A DNA stretch of 64,000 nucleotides from contig NZ_LMSS01000002.1 of NCBI RefSeq assembly GCF_001429605.1, forward strand, positions 352,618-416,617. Direction: 5' to 3'. Positions 1 through 7,789 of the stretch are shown piece by piece (positions within the stretch are counted from its first letter, which is position 1; each line of letters begins with the position of its first letter). The notes below the pieces were generated by a model, which saw only the letters and a program-made list of their open reading frames with translations, was not told where the DNA came from and did no database searches. The stretch comes from Phycicoccus sp. Soil802 (lineage in GTDB: Bacteria; Actinomycetota; Actinomycetes; Actinomycetales; Dermatophilaceae). A program made the translations under genes and the position numbers.

Positions 1-349
1 AGAGCCCGCGCATGAGGTCCTTCATCTCGTTCGGGTCCATCCAGTTGTTGGTGGGCCCGGCATCCTTCTCGTCCACGGAGCAGATGTAGGTGCGGTCCTC
101 GACCCGGGCGACGTCGGTCGGGTCGGAGGCCGCGTAGAAGCTGTTCGGCTTCTTCTCCTCGTTGAGGCGCACGAAGGTGCCGGCCTCGACGAGCTTGTCG
201 GTCAGTCGGGTCCACTCGGCTGCGGAGCCGGTGACCCACTCGATGTGGTCGGGGGTGGTCATCGCTGCCACCTCGTCGACCCATGCCTGCAGGCCGGCAT
301 GCGTGGTGCCGCCTGCGCGCTGGTCGGTGTGCGTCGCCTCGGTCGTCAT
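1..349 (-). CDS. pckG: Phosphoenolpyruvate carboxykinase (GTP), N-terminal part; runs off the window
   Basis: Translating the minus strand from the ATG at 349 gives 116 codons open to the window edge. The stretch [20 protein letters not shown], then a [10 protein letters not shown] segment, is the characteristic N-terminal region of GTP-dependent PEP carboxykinase. The enzyme converts oxaloacetate and GTP to phosphoenolpyruvate in the cytoplasm, the gateway to gluconeogenesis. The catalytic kinase loops lie outside the window. The leader to the next gene upstream is about 460 bp and holds a dyad at 565-585 that could be an operator. Identification is strong; only the N-terminus can be inspected. 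Confidence 0.9.
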   Translation of the reverse strand, partial: MTTEATHTDQRAGGTTHAGLQAWVDEVAAMTTPDHIEWVTGSAAEWTRLTDKLVEAGTFVRLNEEKKPNSFYAASDPTDVARVEDRTYICSVDEKDAGPTNNWMDPNEMKDLMRGL

Positions 350-564
350 GTGATCGGCCGTCCCTTTCGTCCGGGGCGGTGCTCCCCCGGATCATGAGGT
401 TGTGCGTCCACGCCGACACGGGTCATCCGACCGCGTGTCCACATGGTGAACGCTCCTGATCTGGCCAAGGTACGCCCCCCTACGCGCCAGTAGATACCGC
501 GCACGGTCTAGACCGCTCGTGAAAAGCCTCACAACCGGGGAGTAGGAAACGATCCCGTGCAACG

Positions 565-585
565 TTCTTGCAAGCACTGCAAGAA
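565..585. promoter_or_regulatory. Perfect 8-bp dyad upstream of pckG, operator candidate
   Basis: TTCTTGCA (565-572) and TGCAAGAA (578-585) are exact reverse complements separated by 5 nt. The spacing between half-site centres fits a dimeric regulator. It lies about 215 bp upstream of the pckG start on the minus strand. TTGCA-containing dyads are seen for catabolic regulators in actinobacteria, but I cannot assign the binder. Confidence 0.4.
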
Positions 586-690
586 GACGGCGGATTCCGT
601 TGCGTTTCTTGCCGTTCGGCGTCGCGGGTCCGGAGCCGCCAGCCGTGGGGTGCGCCACCTCGGCCGCGTGCTCAGCCCGCCACGGCAGGA

Positions 691-727
691 GGTATGCCGC
701 GCGGCGGGCTCAGCGGCGCGGCATACC
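691..727. repeat. Hairpin built from two inverted GGTATGCC motifs
   Basis: Arms GGTATGCCGCGC (691-702) and GCGCGGCATACC (716-727) are exact reverse complements with a 13-nt loop. Both arms contain the GTATGCCG/CGGCATAC octamer that recurs throughout the chromosomal part of the window. There is no T tract, so a terminator role is uncertain. Confidence 0.6.
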
Positions 728-810
728 GATTTCGTCGGCGCGGGGTCGAGCCGGTAGTCTTTCCCGTCGTTGCTCTGGGCGATCCCACAAGGAATCTCAG
801 GGCGACATTC

Positions 811-883
811 GCGCCCGTAGCTCAACGGATAGAGCATCTGACTACGGATCAGAAGGTTAGGGGTTCGAATCCCTTCGGGCGCA
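811..883 (+). tRNA. tRNA-Arg (anticodon ACG)
   Basis: The cloverleaf folds by eye. Acceptor arms GCGCCCG (811-817) and CGGGCGC (876-882) pair fully. The D stem is GCTC/GAGC, the anticodon stem TCTGA/TCAGA, and the loop CTACGGA has ACG at 844-846. The T stem is AGGGG/CCCTT around TTCGAAT. The discriminator is A883 and CCA is not encoded. It decodes CGU and, through inosine, CGC and CGA. Its 3' half from 842 is duplicated at 33,896, marking it as the attachment site of the downstream island. The gene itself is intact. Confidence 0.97.
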
Positions 884-903
884 CGCTGCGTTGAGACAGA
901 CGA
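842..903. repeat. attL: tRNA-embedded direct repeat
   Basis: Bases 842-884 (from the anticodon loop to one base past the discriminator) are identical to 33,896-33,938. After one mismatch (885 G, 33,939 T) a further 18 bases (886-903) match 33,940-33,957. This is the expected geometry for tyrosine-recombinase integration into a tRNA 3' half. Confidence 0.93.
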
Positions 904-907
904 CTGG

Positions 908-938
908 GGCCCTGACCTGCGGCAACGCGGTCAGGGCC
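908..938 (+). terminator. Terminator after tRNA-Arg
   Basis: GGCCCTGACC (908-917) pairs with GGTCAGGGCC (929-938), with inner GCG/CGC pairs, followed by TT. It lies 25 bp beyond the tRNA and should end its transcript before the integrase gene. Confidence 0.7.
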
Positions 939-1045
939 TTACTCGTTGCTGAGGGTGCGGACAGCCGCAGTCGTCCCTCATCCCTCGTGACATCCCTCCA
1001 ATGGGTTCTGCGAGCGGCCGAAACTGGCGCGGGCAGGCTGGGGCG

Positions 1046-2293
1046 ATGACCCAATCGCCGCCCGCTGCTGTTGGATCTCGCCGACGGGGGAGCGGCACGC
1101 AACGCCAGCGCCGGCCGGGGGTGTGGGAGGTCCGCGTCCCCACCGCCCCCGACCCCGTCACCGGGCGGCGCCGGCAGCTGTCGGTGACGGTGCACGGCAC
1201 CGAGGCCGACGCCGACGCCCGACGGGTCCTGCTACTCACCGCTGAGCGCGGGGCGCGGTCCGCCTCGTTGACTGTCGGCCGGCTGCTCGAGCTGTGGCTG
1301 GAGGCGGACCACCCGTGGAAGCCCGCCACGCTGGTCAGCCACCGCTCCGTGGCCCGCGCCCTGCGCGCCGACCCCATCGCGGAAGTGCCGCCCGCGCGGC
1401 TGACCCCGGCGCTGGTCCGCGCGGCGATCACCCGATGGACCGCCACCGGGGCCACCCTGTCGGTGGTCGGTGGTCGGTTCCGGGTGCTCCGCTCGGCGTT
1501 GTCCTGGGCCTGGGACGAGCGCATCCTGCCCGAGCACCCACTGCGCGGGATGCGCAGCCCCGGCCGCGTCCCGCCTCGACGCCCCCTGCCCGACCAGGCC
1601 GTCCGGGCCCTGATCGCCAGCGCCGAGACCCGGGTCCTGGAAGCCCACGCCAACCACCACCCCGGCGACACCGGCTCCGCGGGCCGGCTGCACCGCGCGG
1701 AGCAGGACCTGCTGCTGGTTCGGCTCGCTGCCGACACTGGCGCCCGTCGCGGCGAGCTGGCCGCCCTGCGCCTGACCGACCTGGACGGCCGCGTCCTGAC
1801 CATTGAACGCGCCCTGTCCGCCGGTCAGCTCACGACGCCCAAGTCGGGACGACCCCGCACGCTCACCGTCGGGTGCTCCACCGCCGAGCTGTGGCACCAC
1901 CTGGAACGGCAGTGGTCAGCAAGAGCCGGCGCACCGCTCGGGCCGTGGCTGTTCAGTCCCGACCTGGCTCACCAACACAGACTCGGCGCCGAGGTCCTGG
2001 GCCACCGCTTCGCGCACGTGCGCGACGCCGCCGGAGTCCCGGACGCCACCCTGCACCGGCTACGGCACTCCGTCGCCACCTTCCTGGTCGCACGCGGGGA
2101 GATCCTCGCCGCCCAAGCCCGGCTCGGGCACGCCGACGCCGCCACTACCCTCCGCGAGTACGCCCACGCGCTCCCGCTGACCGACGGCGCCGTCGCTGAT
2201 GCCATCGACCGGCACCTTCACCGCCCACCAGGCCAGTCGCGAGCAGCGACTGAGCAGGATGCCGGAGGGGAGGCAGCAACGCCCGAGCTGTGA
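1046..2293 (+). CDS. Tyrosine recombinase (phage-type integrase)
   Basis: This 415-residue protein should catalyse site-specific integration and excision of the island at tRNA-Arg. The C-terminal catalytic domain shows the family signature: the first Arg in DTGARRGELAAL, the HxxR box in TLHRLRHSVATF, the LGHA motif, and a following Tyr in LREYAHAL as probable nucleophile. The N-terminal half looks like an arm/core-binding region. An in-frame ATG at 1001 exists without a ribosome site; 1046 puts the start next to a G-rich stretch and is preferred with modest confidence. It reads away from the tRNA, the usual arrangement in tRNA-targeting islands. Confidence 0.9.
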   Translation: MTQSPPAAVGSRRRGSGTQRQRRPGVWEVRVPTAPDPVTGRRRQLSVTVHGTEADADARRVLLLTAERGARSASLTVGRLLELWLEADHPWKPATLVSHRSVARALRADPIAEVPPARLTPALVRAAITRWTATGATLSVVGGRFRVLRSALSWAWDERILPEHPLRGMRSPGRVPPRRPLPDQAVRALIASAETRVLEAHANHHPGDTGSAGRLHRAEQDLLLVRLAADTGARRGELAALRLTDLDGRVLTIERALSAGQLTTPKSGRPRTLTVGCSTAELWHHLERQWSARAGAPLGPWLFSPDLAHQHRLGAEVLGHRFAHVRDAAGVPDATLHRLRHSVATFLVARGEILAAQARLGHADAATTLREYAHALPLTDGAVADAIDRHLHRPPGQSRAATEQDAGGEAATPEL

Positions 2294-2365
2294 CCCCCGA
2301 GACCTTGGCTCGGGCTCGTGATCCGCGCCCTTACTCGGTTTTCGCATCATGGTGGTGGAGGTTGG

Positions 2366-2713
2366 TCACCGGGAGGAAGCGTGCCAGTGCACCGGGCCGG
2401 CCTGGATCGGCGGCTGGTCAGATTCGTTGCTACAAAAGGGCATTGGGAGGCGAACGCGGGTTCGGAGGCGAATCTGGTGTGGGCTGGTGTCATGGTCGTA
2501 CGCGGCTCGGTGGGCCGGATCGCCAATGATCGCGTACGCGGCGATGACCTGTTGGAGTGTCGTGTTTGAGGCGGCCTTGTCGGCCGGTTCGCCCCAGGGG
2601 TGCGTGTCGGGGTGGTTCTGGCGCAGGAGCGCTCGGTAAGCGCGCCGTATCTGCTCCTGGGTCGCGTGCGGCGTGAGGCCCAAGACGGCATAGGGATCGG
2701 TCCGCTCGATCAT
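2366..2713 (-). CDS. Short J-domain (DnaJ-like) co-chaperone
   Basis: This 115-residue protein has a complete N-terminal J domain: DPYAVLGL opening, an RRAYRALL helix, the HPD tripeptide in RQNHPDTHP that stimulates Hsp70 ATPase, and a closing GDPAHRAAYD helix. It lacks the G/F region, zinc fingers and substrate-binding domains of full DnaJ, so it probably recruits a chromosomal DnaK to a special task. It is on the same strand as the Hsp20 gene and the intervening small gene, so all three may form one heat-inducible unit. The last 40 residues are unstructured-looking and not conserved to my eye. Confidence 0.8.
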   Translation of the reverse strand: MIERTDPYAVLGLTPHATQEQIRRAYRALLRQNHPDTHPWGEPADKAASNTTLQQVIAAYAIIGDPAHRAAYDHDTSPHQIRLRTRVRLPMPFCSNESDQPPIQAGPVHWHASSR

Positions 2714-2925
2714 GACCAGGCCGGCATGCTTCCTTCTTGGGTGGTGTGGGGGGCGTGGTGCTTGGGTCTCGCCTGAGCCGCGAACGGGTACGCCGTCAAG
2801 GCGTGGTCGTCGCGCAGGATGCGTCAGGCGCGTGGCACGAACGCGGCCCAGGCGAGAGTCTGTTCGATCGGTGCTTCATCGTGATGCGCGTTCGGTGTTG
2901 GGCGACCACCTACCTTTGTCCGTCC

Positions 2926-3261
2926 TTATCGTTCGACTCTGATTGGGTACTGCGGTGGCGCATCGGTGGGCCGCGGGGGCGAGCGTTGGCGACTCCACCC
3001 CCCGATGCCGGGGTGGCGTGGTCGGCGCGGGAAACCCCGGAAGTCGGGCGGGTCCGGTCGCGACCCCTGGTGGGCGCCGGCGGCAGGGGACGCTGCTGGG
3101 GGGTCGGCCGGAGGGGGACGACTCGACCATTCGCGGGCGATGATCGCGTCGAACTCCGCCCGAATGAACTCCTCGTCCGCGCACATCAGTTCGAGGAACT
3201 CCTCGTCCACACTGTGCGGCGCGTCGAGCTGGGCAGCGGGAACGGTGGGCACGAGTATCAC
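2926..3261 (-). CDS. Hypothetical protein between Hsp20 and the J-domain gene
   Basis: This 111-residue product starts with GTG at 3261, eight bases after the Hsp20 stop, which suggests translational coupling. The first 50 residues are acidic with a plausible helix (DEEFLELMCADEEFIRAEFD, then a short AIIAREW segment). The rest is Pro/Arg-rich and low complexity. I do not recognise a family, but the acidic N-terminal block resembles short conserved actinobacterial hypotheticals. Only the N-terminal half looks constrained, so the true gene may be shorter or eroding. Confidence 0.5.
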   Translation of the reverse strand: MILVPTVPAAQLDAPHSVDEEFLELMCADEEFIRAEFDAIIAREWSSRPPPADPPAASPAAGAHQGSRPDPPDFRGFPRRPRHPGIGGWSRQRSPPRPTDAPPQYPIRVER

Positions 3262-3269
3262 CGCCGTGG

Positions 3270-3692
3270 TCAGGCGCTGATGGCCTGCTGGCCCTCGTTC
3301 TTACTGCTGATCTCGATCTTGCGCGGCTTGGCCTGCTCTGCGACCGGAATCTTCAAGGTGAGCACGCCCGTGGTGTAGCTGGCCTCGATGCGCTCGGTCT
3401 CCAGGGTGTCCCCCAGAACGAGCTGGCGGCTGAACACGCCCCGGGGACGTTCCGCGGCGATCAGCTCGGCGTCGCTGGCCCGAGCGGGCCGTTCGGCCTT
3501 GACGGTGACCACATTCTGTTCCACGTCGATGTCGATCGAGTCCTGGCTGACCCCGGGCAGGTCGAACTCGACATGGAAGACGTCTCCCTCCCGCCAGGCG
3601 TCCATCGGCATTGCCGAGGGCCGCGCCAGCGTGCCCAAGGCCTGTTGGGTCAGGCGATCCAGTTCACGGAAAGGGTCGGTGCGCATCAGCAT
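3270..3692 (-). CDS. Small heat-shock protein, Hsp20/alpha-crystallin family
   Basis: This 140-residue ATP-independent holdase binds unfolding proteins in the cytoplasm. The N-terminus ([13 protein letters not shown]) and the alpha-crystallin domain are typical: [31 protein letters not shown], and [16 protein letters not shown] near the end. The ATG at 3692 is preferred because GGAGGTGA lies 8 nt upstream; longer in-frame starts lack this. It is divergent from the HspR-like regulator at 3848, the common arrangement for autoregulated actinobacterial Hsp20 loci. Confidence 0.93.
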   Translation of the reverse strand: MLMRTDPFRELDRLTQQALGTLARPSAMPMDAWREGDVFHVEFDLPGVSQDSIDIDVEQNVVTVKAERPARASDAELIAAERPRGVFSRQLVLGDTLETERIEASYTTGVLTLKIPVAEQAKPRKIEISSKNEGQQAISA

Positions 3693-3847
3693 CGTCTTCA
3701 CCTCCGTCGTGTTCTTCACTGATGCTCCTAACGGTGCCATCGGCCCTACCAGGTCTGTGGCTGCCGCTATAGGTTTTATGTAGCACCGCGGGCATACTGA
3801 AGCAAGAGGGCAAGCACAAGAATTTCTCGAGGAAGGAGACGTCACCC

Positions 3848-4219
3848 ATGTCAGTCCCTGCTCCCGCTGGCGACCGCGGCGTGTACGGCATCTCCGTGGC
3901 CGCCGACCTGGTCGGCATGGGCGTGCAAAACCTGCGCCTGTACGAGGCCCGCGGCCTGCTCGATCCCGAGCGCACCGACGGCGGCACCCGCCGGTACAGC
4001 GCGAACGACCTGGACCGACTGCGTCGGATCGGGGACCTGCTCGTCGCCGGTCTCAACCTGGCCGGCATCGGCATGGTGCTTGACTTGGAGGGACAGAACG
4101 CCCGGCTGCGTCAAGAACAGGAGGTTGCACCATGGCCAGCGGTGATGACAACCACGCGAGCACCGCGATCCCCGAAGCGGACCGGCTCGAACAGGAACAG
4201 CAGGCGAACCCCGCAGTAG
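3848..4219 (+). CDS. MerR-family regulator, HspR-like
   Basis: A 123-residue DNA-binding protein. The winged HTH is typical of HspR/Mer[21 protein letters not shown], then [20 protein letters not shown] and a [11 protein letters not shown] helix. It has no clear metal-binding Cys set, so it is more like the heat-shock repressor HspR than a metal sensor. AAGGAG sits 9 nt before the ATG. It is divergent from hsp20 over a 155-bp gap, where I could not find a textbook HAIR repeat (CTTGAGT-N7-ACTCAAG). The last 30 codons overlap the next gene in another frame and are Arg/Pro-rich, so the natural C-terminus may be functionally dispensable. Confidence 0.85.
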   Translation: MSVPAPAGDRGVYGISVAADLVGMGVQNLRLYEARGLLDPERTDGGTRRYSANDLDRLRRIGDLLVAGLNLAGIGMVLDLEGQNARLRQEQEVAPWPAVMTTTRAPRSPKRTGSNRNSRRTPQ

Positions 4220-4338
4220 GCAGCGAGCCCGCGTGGCCAACCTCGCCGACGCAGGAGGTCGACGAAGCCGACCGAGTCGAACAGTCTCTGCCGGTCCTCA
4301 GCGATCCCGATGAGGAGTACACGCCGGATCCACGCTGA
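4132..4338 (+). CDS. Small acidic hypothetical protein after the HspR-like gene
   Basis: This 68-residue, Glu/Asp-rich, probably disordered protein begins inside the preceding gene (88-bp overlap in a different frame). A strong AGGAGG at about 4121-4126 precedes its ATG, which argues that it is real. No domain is recognised. Position after an HspR-like repressor suggests co-expression with the heat-shock set. Confidence 0.6.
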   Translation: MASGDDNHASTAIPEADRLEQEQQANPAVGSEPAWPTSPTQEVDEADRVEQSLPVLSDPDEEYTPDPR

Positions 4339-4522
4339 GCTGCCGCTGTAGGTGGCGCGGCGCGCCGCCGCCTGGAGGACGCGCGGCGTCCGCTGTCGCC
4401 CCCCGGAGTGGCCAGTCGTCGATCAGGTCGCTGCTCGAATGCGGCGCGTGGTCATGGGCAAGGATCCTTGTTGCCCGAAAGGTTCCCGTTGGTGCCGCTG
4501 GCCGGACGCGGGCGTCCGCTCA

Positions 4523-5464
4523 CTACATGGAGGGCAGTTGAGGGATTGATCGACCAACGGGTGTGCTCGCCGGCTCGAGCACGAACCACACGGTCATTCC
4601 GACGGCGTCCAGTTCCGAGCCCCACCTCGTCGAGACCGCGTCCACGAGCTGGAGCCCACGACCATGCTCGGCCAGCGGATCCACCGTGACGTTTCGGGGA
4701 TCCACGACGACGGTCGAGCCGCCGTCGCGAACGGTCGTGGTGAGTACGTCGCGGTCGAGCACGACGCGAATCTCGCAGCCGGCATCGGTGTGGATGATCG
4801 CGTTAGTGACCAGTTCGCTCAGACACAGGATGGCGTTGTCGGCCGTGTCCTCCTCGATGCCCCATGCCGCGAGGGTTCTCAGCACGAAGTGGCGTGCCTG
4901 GGCGACCGCCCGAAGGTCCGCGGCGACGGAGTAGGAGACCGCGTGTGCGCCGTCCGGCATCGGCTCGGCCTGGAGGGATCTGCTGGCGTGGGTGGTGGCG
5001 CGCTGGACGCGGCGCAGGTCAACGCCCAGCCGTGCCCCGAGATCCTCGAGCTCGGTCAGCTGTGGCTGGTCGAAGCGCTGCGGTGTGTCGAAGAAAAGCA
5101 CGTATCCGCCCTGGACGTGACCTGCCGCGACGATCGGGAAGGACGCGAGCGCGTGCGTCTTCAGCGTCTGGCGGTCAGCGAACGCGCGATAGAGGTAGGC
5201 GAGGTCGTCCAGCGAGCCCACTACCGCCTCGCCTGTGCGCACGGCGTGGTTCAGCGGGACGTCCTCGTAAGCGTCGACCTCACACCATTCGACGCTGTGC
5301 TCGTTGGATCGGTCACTGGCCGTAAAGAGCAGCCGTCGTCCACCGCCTTCGGCCAAGGCCAGCCCCGCCCGATGAACGCCCGGCACGTGGCCGAGCTGCG
5401 CGAGCGCGGACCGCGCCCACGTCTCCACGTCAGGTACCGGTCTGCTCGCGACCGTGTGCGCCAT
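4523..5464 (-). CDS. GAF-domain protein with HATPase_c (RsbW-like) anti-sigma kinase domain
   Basis: This 313-residue cytoplasmic regulator has a GAF-like sensor region over roughly residues 10-165 and a GHKL ATPase domain at the C-terminus. The ATPase shows N box ELVTNAIIH, G1-like VRDGG and G2-like EHGRGLQLVDAVSTRWG. Such stand-alone ATPases usually act as anti-sigma or anti-anti-sigma kinases in partner-switching stress responses. No sigma factor or STAS partner lies nearby, so its target is probably chromosomal. The ATG at 5464 begins the conserved part; an upstream in-frame extension to 5665 is basic and low complexity. Regulatory role is inferred from domains only. Confidence 0.8.
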   Translation of the reverse strand: MAHTVASRPVPDVETWARSALAQLGHVPGVHRAGLALAEGGGRRLLFTASDRSNEHSVEWCEVDAYEDVPLNHAVRTGEAVVGSLDDLAYLYRAFADRQTLKTHALASFPIVAAGHVQGGYVLFFDTPQRFDQPQLTELEDLGARLGVDLRRVQRATTHASRSLQAEPMPDGAHAVSYSVAADLRAVAQARHFVLRTLAAWGIEEDTADNAILCLSELVTNAIIHTDAGCEIRVVLDRDVLTTTVRDGGSTVVVDPRNVTVDPLAEHGRGLQLVDAVSTRWGSELDAVGMTVWFVLEPASTPVGRSIPQLPSM

Positions 5465-5686
5465 CTCGTCAGGGTATGGCCTTAACGGGCCGTGCGACGA
5501 AGAGCCGAAGCGTTCGTCGTCCTGGGCTTCCTGCTTGCGGACTACGCCCGCGCCGGTCATCACCGGCATCCGCGCATGCCGCCATGAGCGTCGTGGGACT
5601 TCCGTCGCCTTGAGCGCGTTCGCCCCTGCACGGCGTCTGGGCCCGAGGGCCGGCCTTCGCTGCATGTCCGATCAAACCTTGGGTGA

Positions 5687-6121
5687 TCACTGGTAGGGGT
5701 CGGTGATCATTCGTAGCTCGGTGAGGGCGTCGCGGAGTTGCTGCATGCGTTCGGCGCCCAGATGAGCCCGCCATTCCTGTTCGATGCGCTCCTCCTCAGC
5801 TCGGGCGTGCGGGATCGCCTTCTTCGCGCGAGCGGTCATGCGCACCAACCGTGCCCGGCCGTCGGTGGGATCGACGACGCGCTCGACGTAGCCGGCACGC
5901 TCGAGCTTGTCGACCAGGGCGGTTGCCGTCTGCTTGGCGATCTGAGCACGTTCCGCCAGCACACTCAGCCTGGTGCCTTCGGGGTCGATGCCCATCATCA
6001 GCCGGCTCTGCGCGATGGTCACGTCGTCGAAGCCACGCTCCTGGAGCGCCTCGAAAATGCGGTTGGCGGCCGATCGCGAGGCGATGAACATCAACAGGCT
6101 GGCCGGCAGTTCGCGCTCCAT
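5687..6121 (-). CDS. MarR-family transcriptional regulator
   Basis: A 144-residue winged-HTH protein. The recognition region AERAQIAKQTATALVDKLER and wing RVVDPTDGRARLVRMT are classic MarR. It contains no Cys, so it is more likely a ligand sensor than a thiol switch. It starts 16 bp from a 39-bp palindrome that also overlaps the divergent promoter for the DsbA/MDMPI pair. It should therefore repress both itself and that operon until an electrophile, quinone or phenolic ligand binds (inference). Confidence 0.92.
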   Translation of the reverse strand: MERELPASLLMFIASRSAANRIFEALQERGFDDVTIAQSRLMMGIDPEGTRLSVLAERAQIAKQTATALVDKLERAGYVERVVDPTDGRARLVRMTARAKKAIPHARAEEERIEQEWRAHLGAERMQQLRDALTELRMITDPYQ

Positions 6122-6136
6122 CGCATCCCTTCACAA

Positions 6137-6175
6137 AGTCCTATCATCGAACTATAGTAGTTCGTTGATAGGACT
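6137..6175. promoter_or_regulatory. 39-bp near-perfect palindrome: MarR operator over the dsbA-side promoter
   Basis: AGTCCTATCA (6137-6146) mirrors TGATAGGACT (6166-6175), and CGAACTA (6148-6154) mirrors TAGTTCG (6158-6164). One position pair (6147/6165) is mismatched. A promoter for the + strand fits inside it: TTCACA at 6130-6135, a 17-bp spacer, TATAGT at 6153-6158. Binding of the adjacent MarR would block the -10 box. Confidence 0.85.
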
Positions 6176-6195
6176 AGTTTAGCCACGGAGGCGTC

Positions 6196-6828
6196 ATGGA
6201 CGCGACAGACGACACGGTGGTCGACTTCTGGTTCGACCCGGTCTGCCCCTACTCGTGGACGGCCTCCCGATGGCTGCACGAGGTGGGCCGGCGCAGGCAG
6301 CTGACGGTGCGTCACCACGTCTTGAGCCTTTACCTGCTCAACCAAGACCGCACGGACATCGCGCCGGAGTACCGCCGCAACGTCGAAGCAAGCCGGGGGC
6401 CCGCCAAGGTGGCCACGGCGGTGGTGACGCGGTGCGGGATGGGGGCACTCGCCGACTTCTACACCGCCTTCGGCAAGCGGGTGTTCGATGTATGGCGCCG
6501 GCCCACCGCTGCGGAGTATCACGAGGTGGTCAGTGCTGCCCTCGCGGAGGTGGGGCTGCCGGCCGAGCTGGAGGACGCCATGGAGTCCGAGGAACACGAC
6601 TACGCCATGCGCGCCAGCCACGACGCTGGGCTGGCCCTTGTCGGACGAGGCGACGTCGGCACGCCGATCACCTCCATCGACGGTGTCGCGTTCTTCGGCC
6701 CGGTCCTCAACGCGATCCCGCGTGGGGCGCACGCCGACCGGGTGTTCGAGGGCGCGCGCCTGCTCGCCGGCTACCCGCAGTTCTTCGAGCTCAAGCGCAC
6801 CCGCGTGCAACCCCCGGTCTTCACCTGA
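6196..6828 (+). CDS. DsbA-family thioredoxin-fold protein, mycothiol nitroreductase-like, CPYS active site
   Basis: A 210-residue cytoplasmic member of the DsbA clan. The opening VVDFWFDPVCPYSWTASRWL aligns with Rv2466c-type mycothiol-dependent reductases, where the motif is CPWC. Here the resolving Cys is Ser (C17-P-Y-S20), implying a monothiol mechanism through a mixed disulfide with mycothiol. The cis-Pro region GTPITSIDGVAFFGPVLN and C-terminal helices are intact. GGAGG lies 6 nt before the ATG. It is followed 30 bp later by an MDMPI-family gene, so the operon pairs two mycothiol-linked enzymes under MarR control. Substrate unknown; nitroaromatics, quinones or oxidised thiols are candidates. 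Confidence 0.85.
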   Translation: MDATDDTVVDFWFDPVCPYSWTASRWLHEVGRRRQLTVRHHVLSLYLLNQDRTDIAPEYRRNVEASRGPAKVATAVVTRCGMGALADFYTAFGKRVFDVWRRPTAAEYHEVVSAALAEVGLPAELEDAMESEEHDYAMRASHDAGLALVGRGDVGTPITSIDGVAFFGPVLNAIPRGAHADRVFEGARLLAGYPQFFELKRTRVQPPVFT

Positions 6829-6858
6829 AGGAGCCGGTGTTGACTGGAAGGAGACGTG

Positions 6859-7545
6859 ATGGCAACCCTCACAGCCAACGAGACGGATGCCCTGTGGGCC
6901 GGGATCGACGACCAGCGTGCGAGGACTGCCGCCCTGCTCGAAGGCCTCACGCCCGAGCAGTGGGAGCACCCTTCCCTCTGTGAGGGCTGGACCGTGCGAC
7001 ACGTCGCCGCGCACCTCACCATGCAACAGCAGAGCTTGCGCGATGCGTTGGGCTTCATCGGCCGTCATCCCCGGATCCTGGGGAGCATGCCGTTGAACAC
7101 CTTCATCCACGACGCCGGGATACTGCAGGCGCAGGCCCTGTCCACCGAGCAGATCGTCACGGCGATCAGGAACGGCATGGGATCGCGTCGACACAATCCC
7201 GGGGTCACCCCACTGGAGACGCTGACCGACATCCTCGTGCACAGCCAGGACATCGCCATTCCTCTCGGCGAGGACCTCCCCATGCGCCCCTCACTCTGCG
7301 CCCTGGCCGCGACCCGTCGGTGGGACACCCGCGACACCTGGCTGGCCAGCGTCAATCGCCGACTGCCTTGGGCCAGCTGCCAGCTCACCGCCACCGACAC
7401 CGACTGGCGCCGCGGCCAAGGACCCGAGGTGTCCGGCCCGATCGGTGCCATCCTGCTCCTGCTCACCGGGCGGCCAGCCGCTCTAGAACAACTCGCAGGC
7501 GAGGGAGCGGACGCCCTTCGCTTCACCGAGACCCGATCCGGGTAG
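6859..7545 (+). CDS. Maleylpyruvate isomerase / MDMPI (DinB-like) mycothiol-dependent family protein
   Basis: This 228-residue protein belongs to the TIGR03083-type four-helix family. It has the N-terminal signature in ALLEGLTPEQWEHPSLCEGW and TVRHVAAHL, whose His residues belong to the conserved metal triad, and a later PLETLTDILVHSQDIAIPLG segment with more ligand candidates. Relatives include mycothiol-dependent maleylpyruvate isomerase and uncharacterised S-transferases. AAGGAG ends 4 nt before the ATG at 6859; a GTG three bases earlier is in frame but less likely. Co-transcription with the CPYS DsbA-like gene suggests conjugation or detoxification of electrophiles with mycothiol. The exact reaction is not deducible. 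Confidence 0.82.
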   Translation: MATLTANETDALWAGIDDQRARTAALLEGLTPEQWEHPSLCEGWTVRHVAAHLTMQQQSLRDALGFIGRHPRILGSMPLNTFIHDAGILQAQALSTEQIVTAIRNGMGSRRHNPGVTPLETLTDILVHSQDIAIPLGEDLPMRPSLCALAATRRWDTRDTWLASVNRRLPWASCQLTATDTDWRRGQGPEVSGPIGAILLLLTGRPAALEQLAGEGADALRFTETRSG

Positions 7546-7614
7546 ATCGACGGCACCGACGCCTACGCATGGCAACGTGCAGACATCTCGAGTGGACACG
7601 ATCCGTCATGCCGA

Positions 7615-7776
7615 TCAACTCACGTCTGATCGGCTCCCGTTGCCAAGCTGTGCCCGAAACACCTCGCCGGTCATCCCGTCGATCGCCGCCGCGACGACCG
7701 GGCAAGGGCACTGGTCCAGCAACCCACGAATCTGTGCGAGTGAGGCCCCGGCCCGCAACCACTCAGCCGCGAGCGG
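7615..7776 (-). pseudogene. Possible fragment of a regulator-like gene beside the IS element
   Basis: After an in-frame stop at about 7782, the minus strand reads an open stretch beginning PLAAEWLRAGASLAQIRGLL and continuing DQCPCPVVAAIDGMTGEVF to a TGA at 7615. The AGASLAQIRGLLD part resembles the dimerisation helix of MerR-type regulators, but there is no start codon or DNA-binding half. It lies immediately left of the IS481 insertion. The interpretation is weak. Confidence 0.25.
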
Positions 7777-7789
7777 TCACGGCATACCG

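Larger units (their letters stand above)
350..810. other. Intergenic leader between pckG and tRNA-Arg, no gene seen
   Basis: About 460 bp without a convincing coding frame. It holds two structured elements listed separately: a dyad at 565-585 and a 12-bp-arm hairpin at 691-727. It probably contains the pckG promoter and, near 760-810, the tRNA promoter. Confidence 0.6.

Noticed and set aside
3693-3847. HspR-binding HAIR element between hsp20 and the HspR-like gene
   Set aside because: Several CTTG tetramers occur, but no CTTGAGT-N7-ACTCAAG type inverted repeat could be made.
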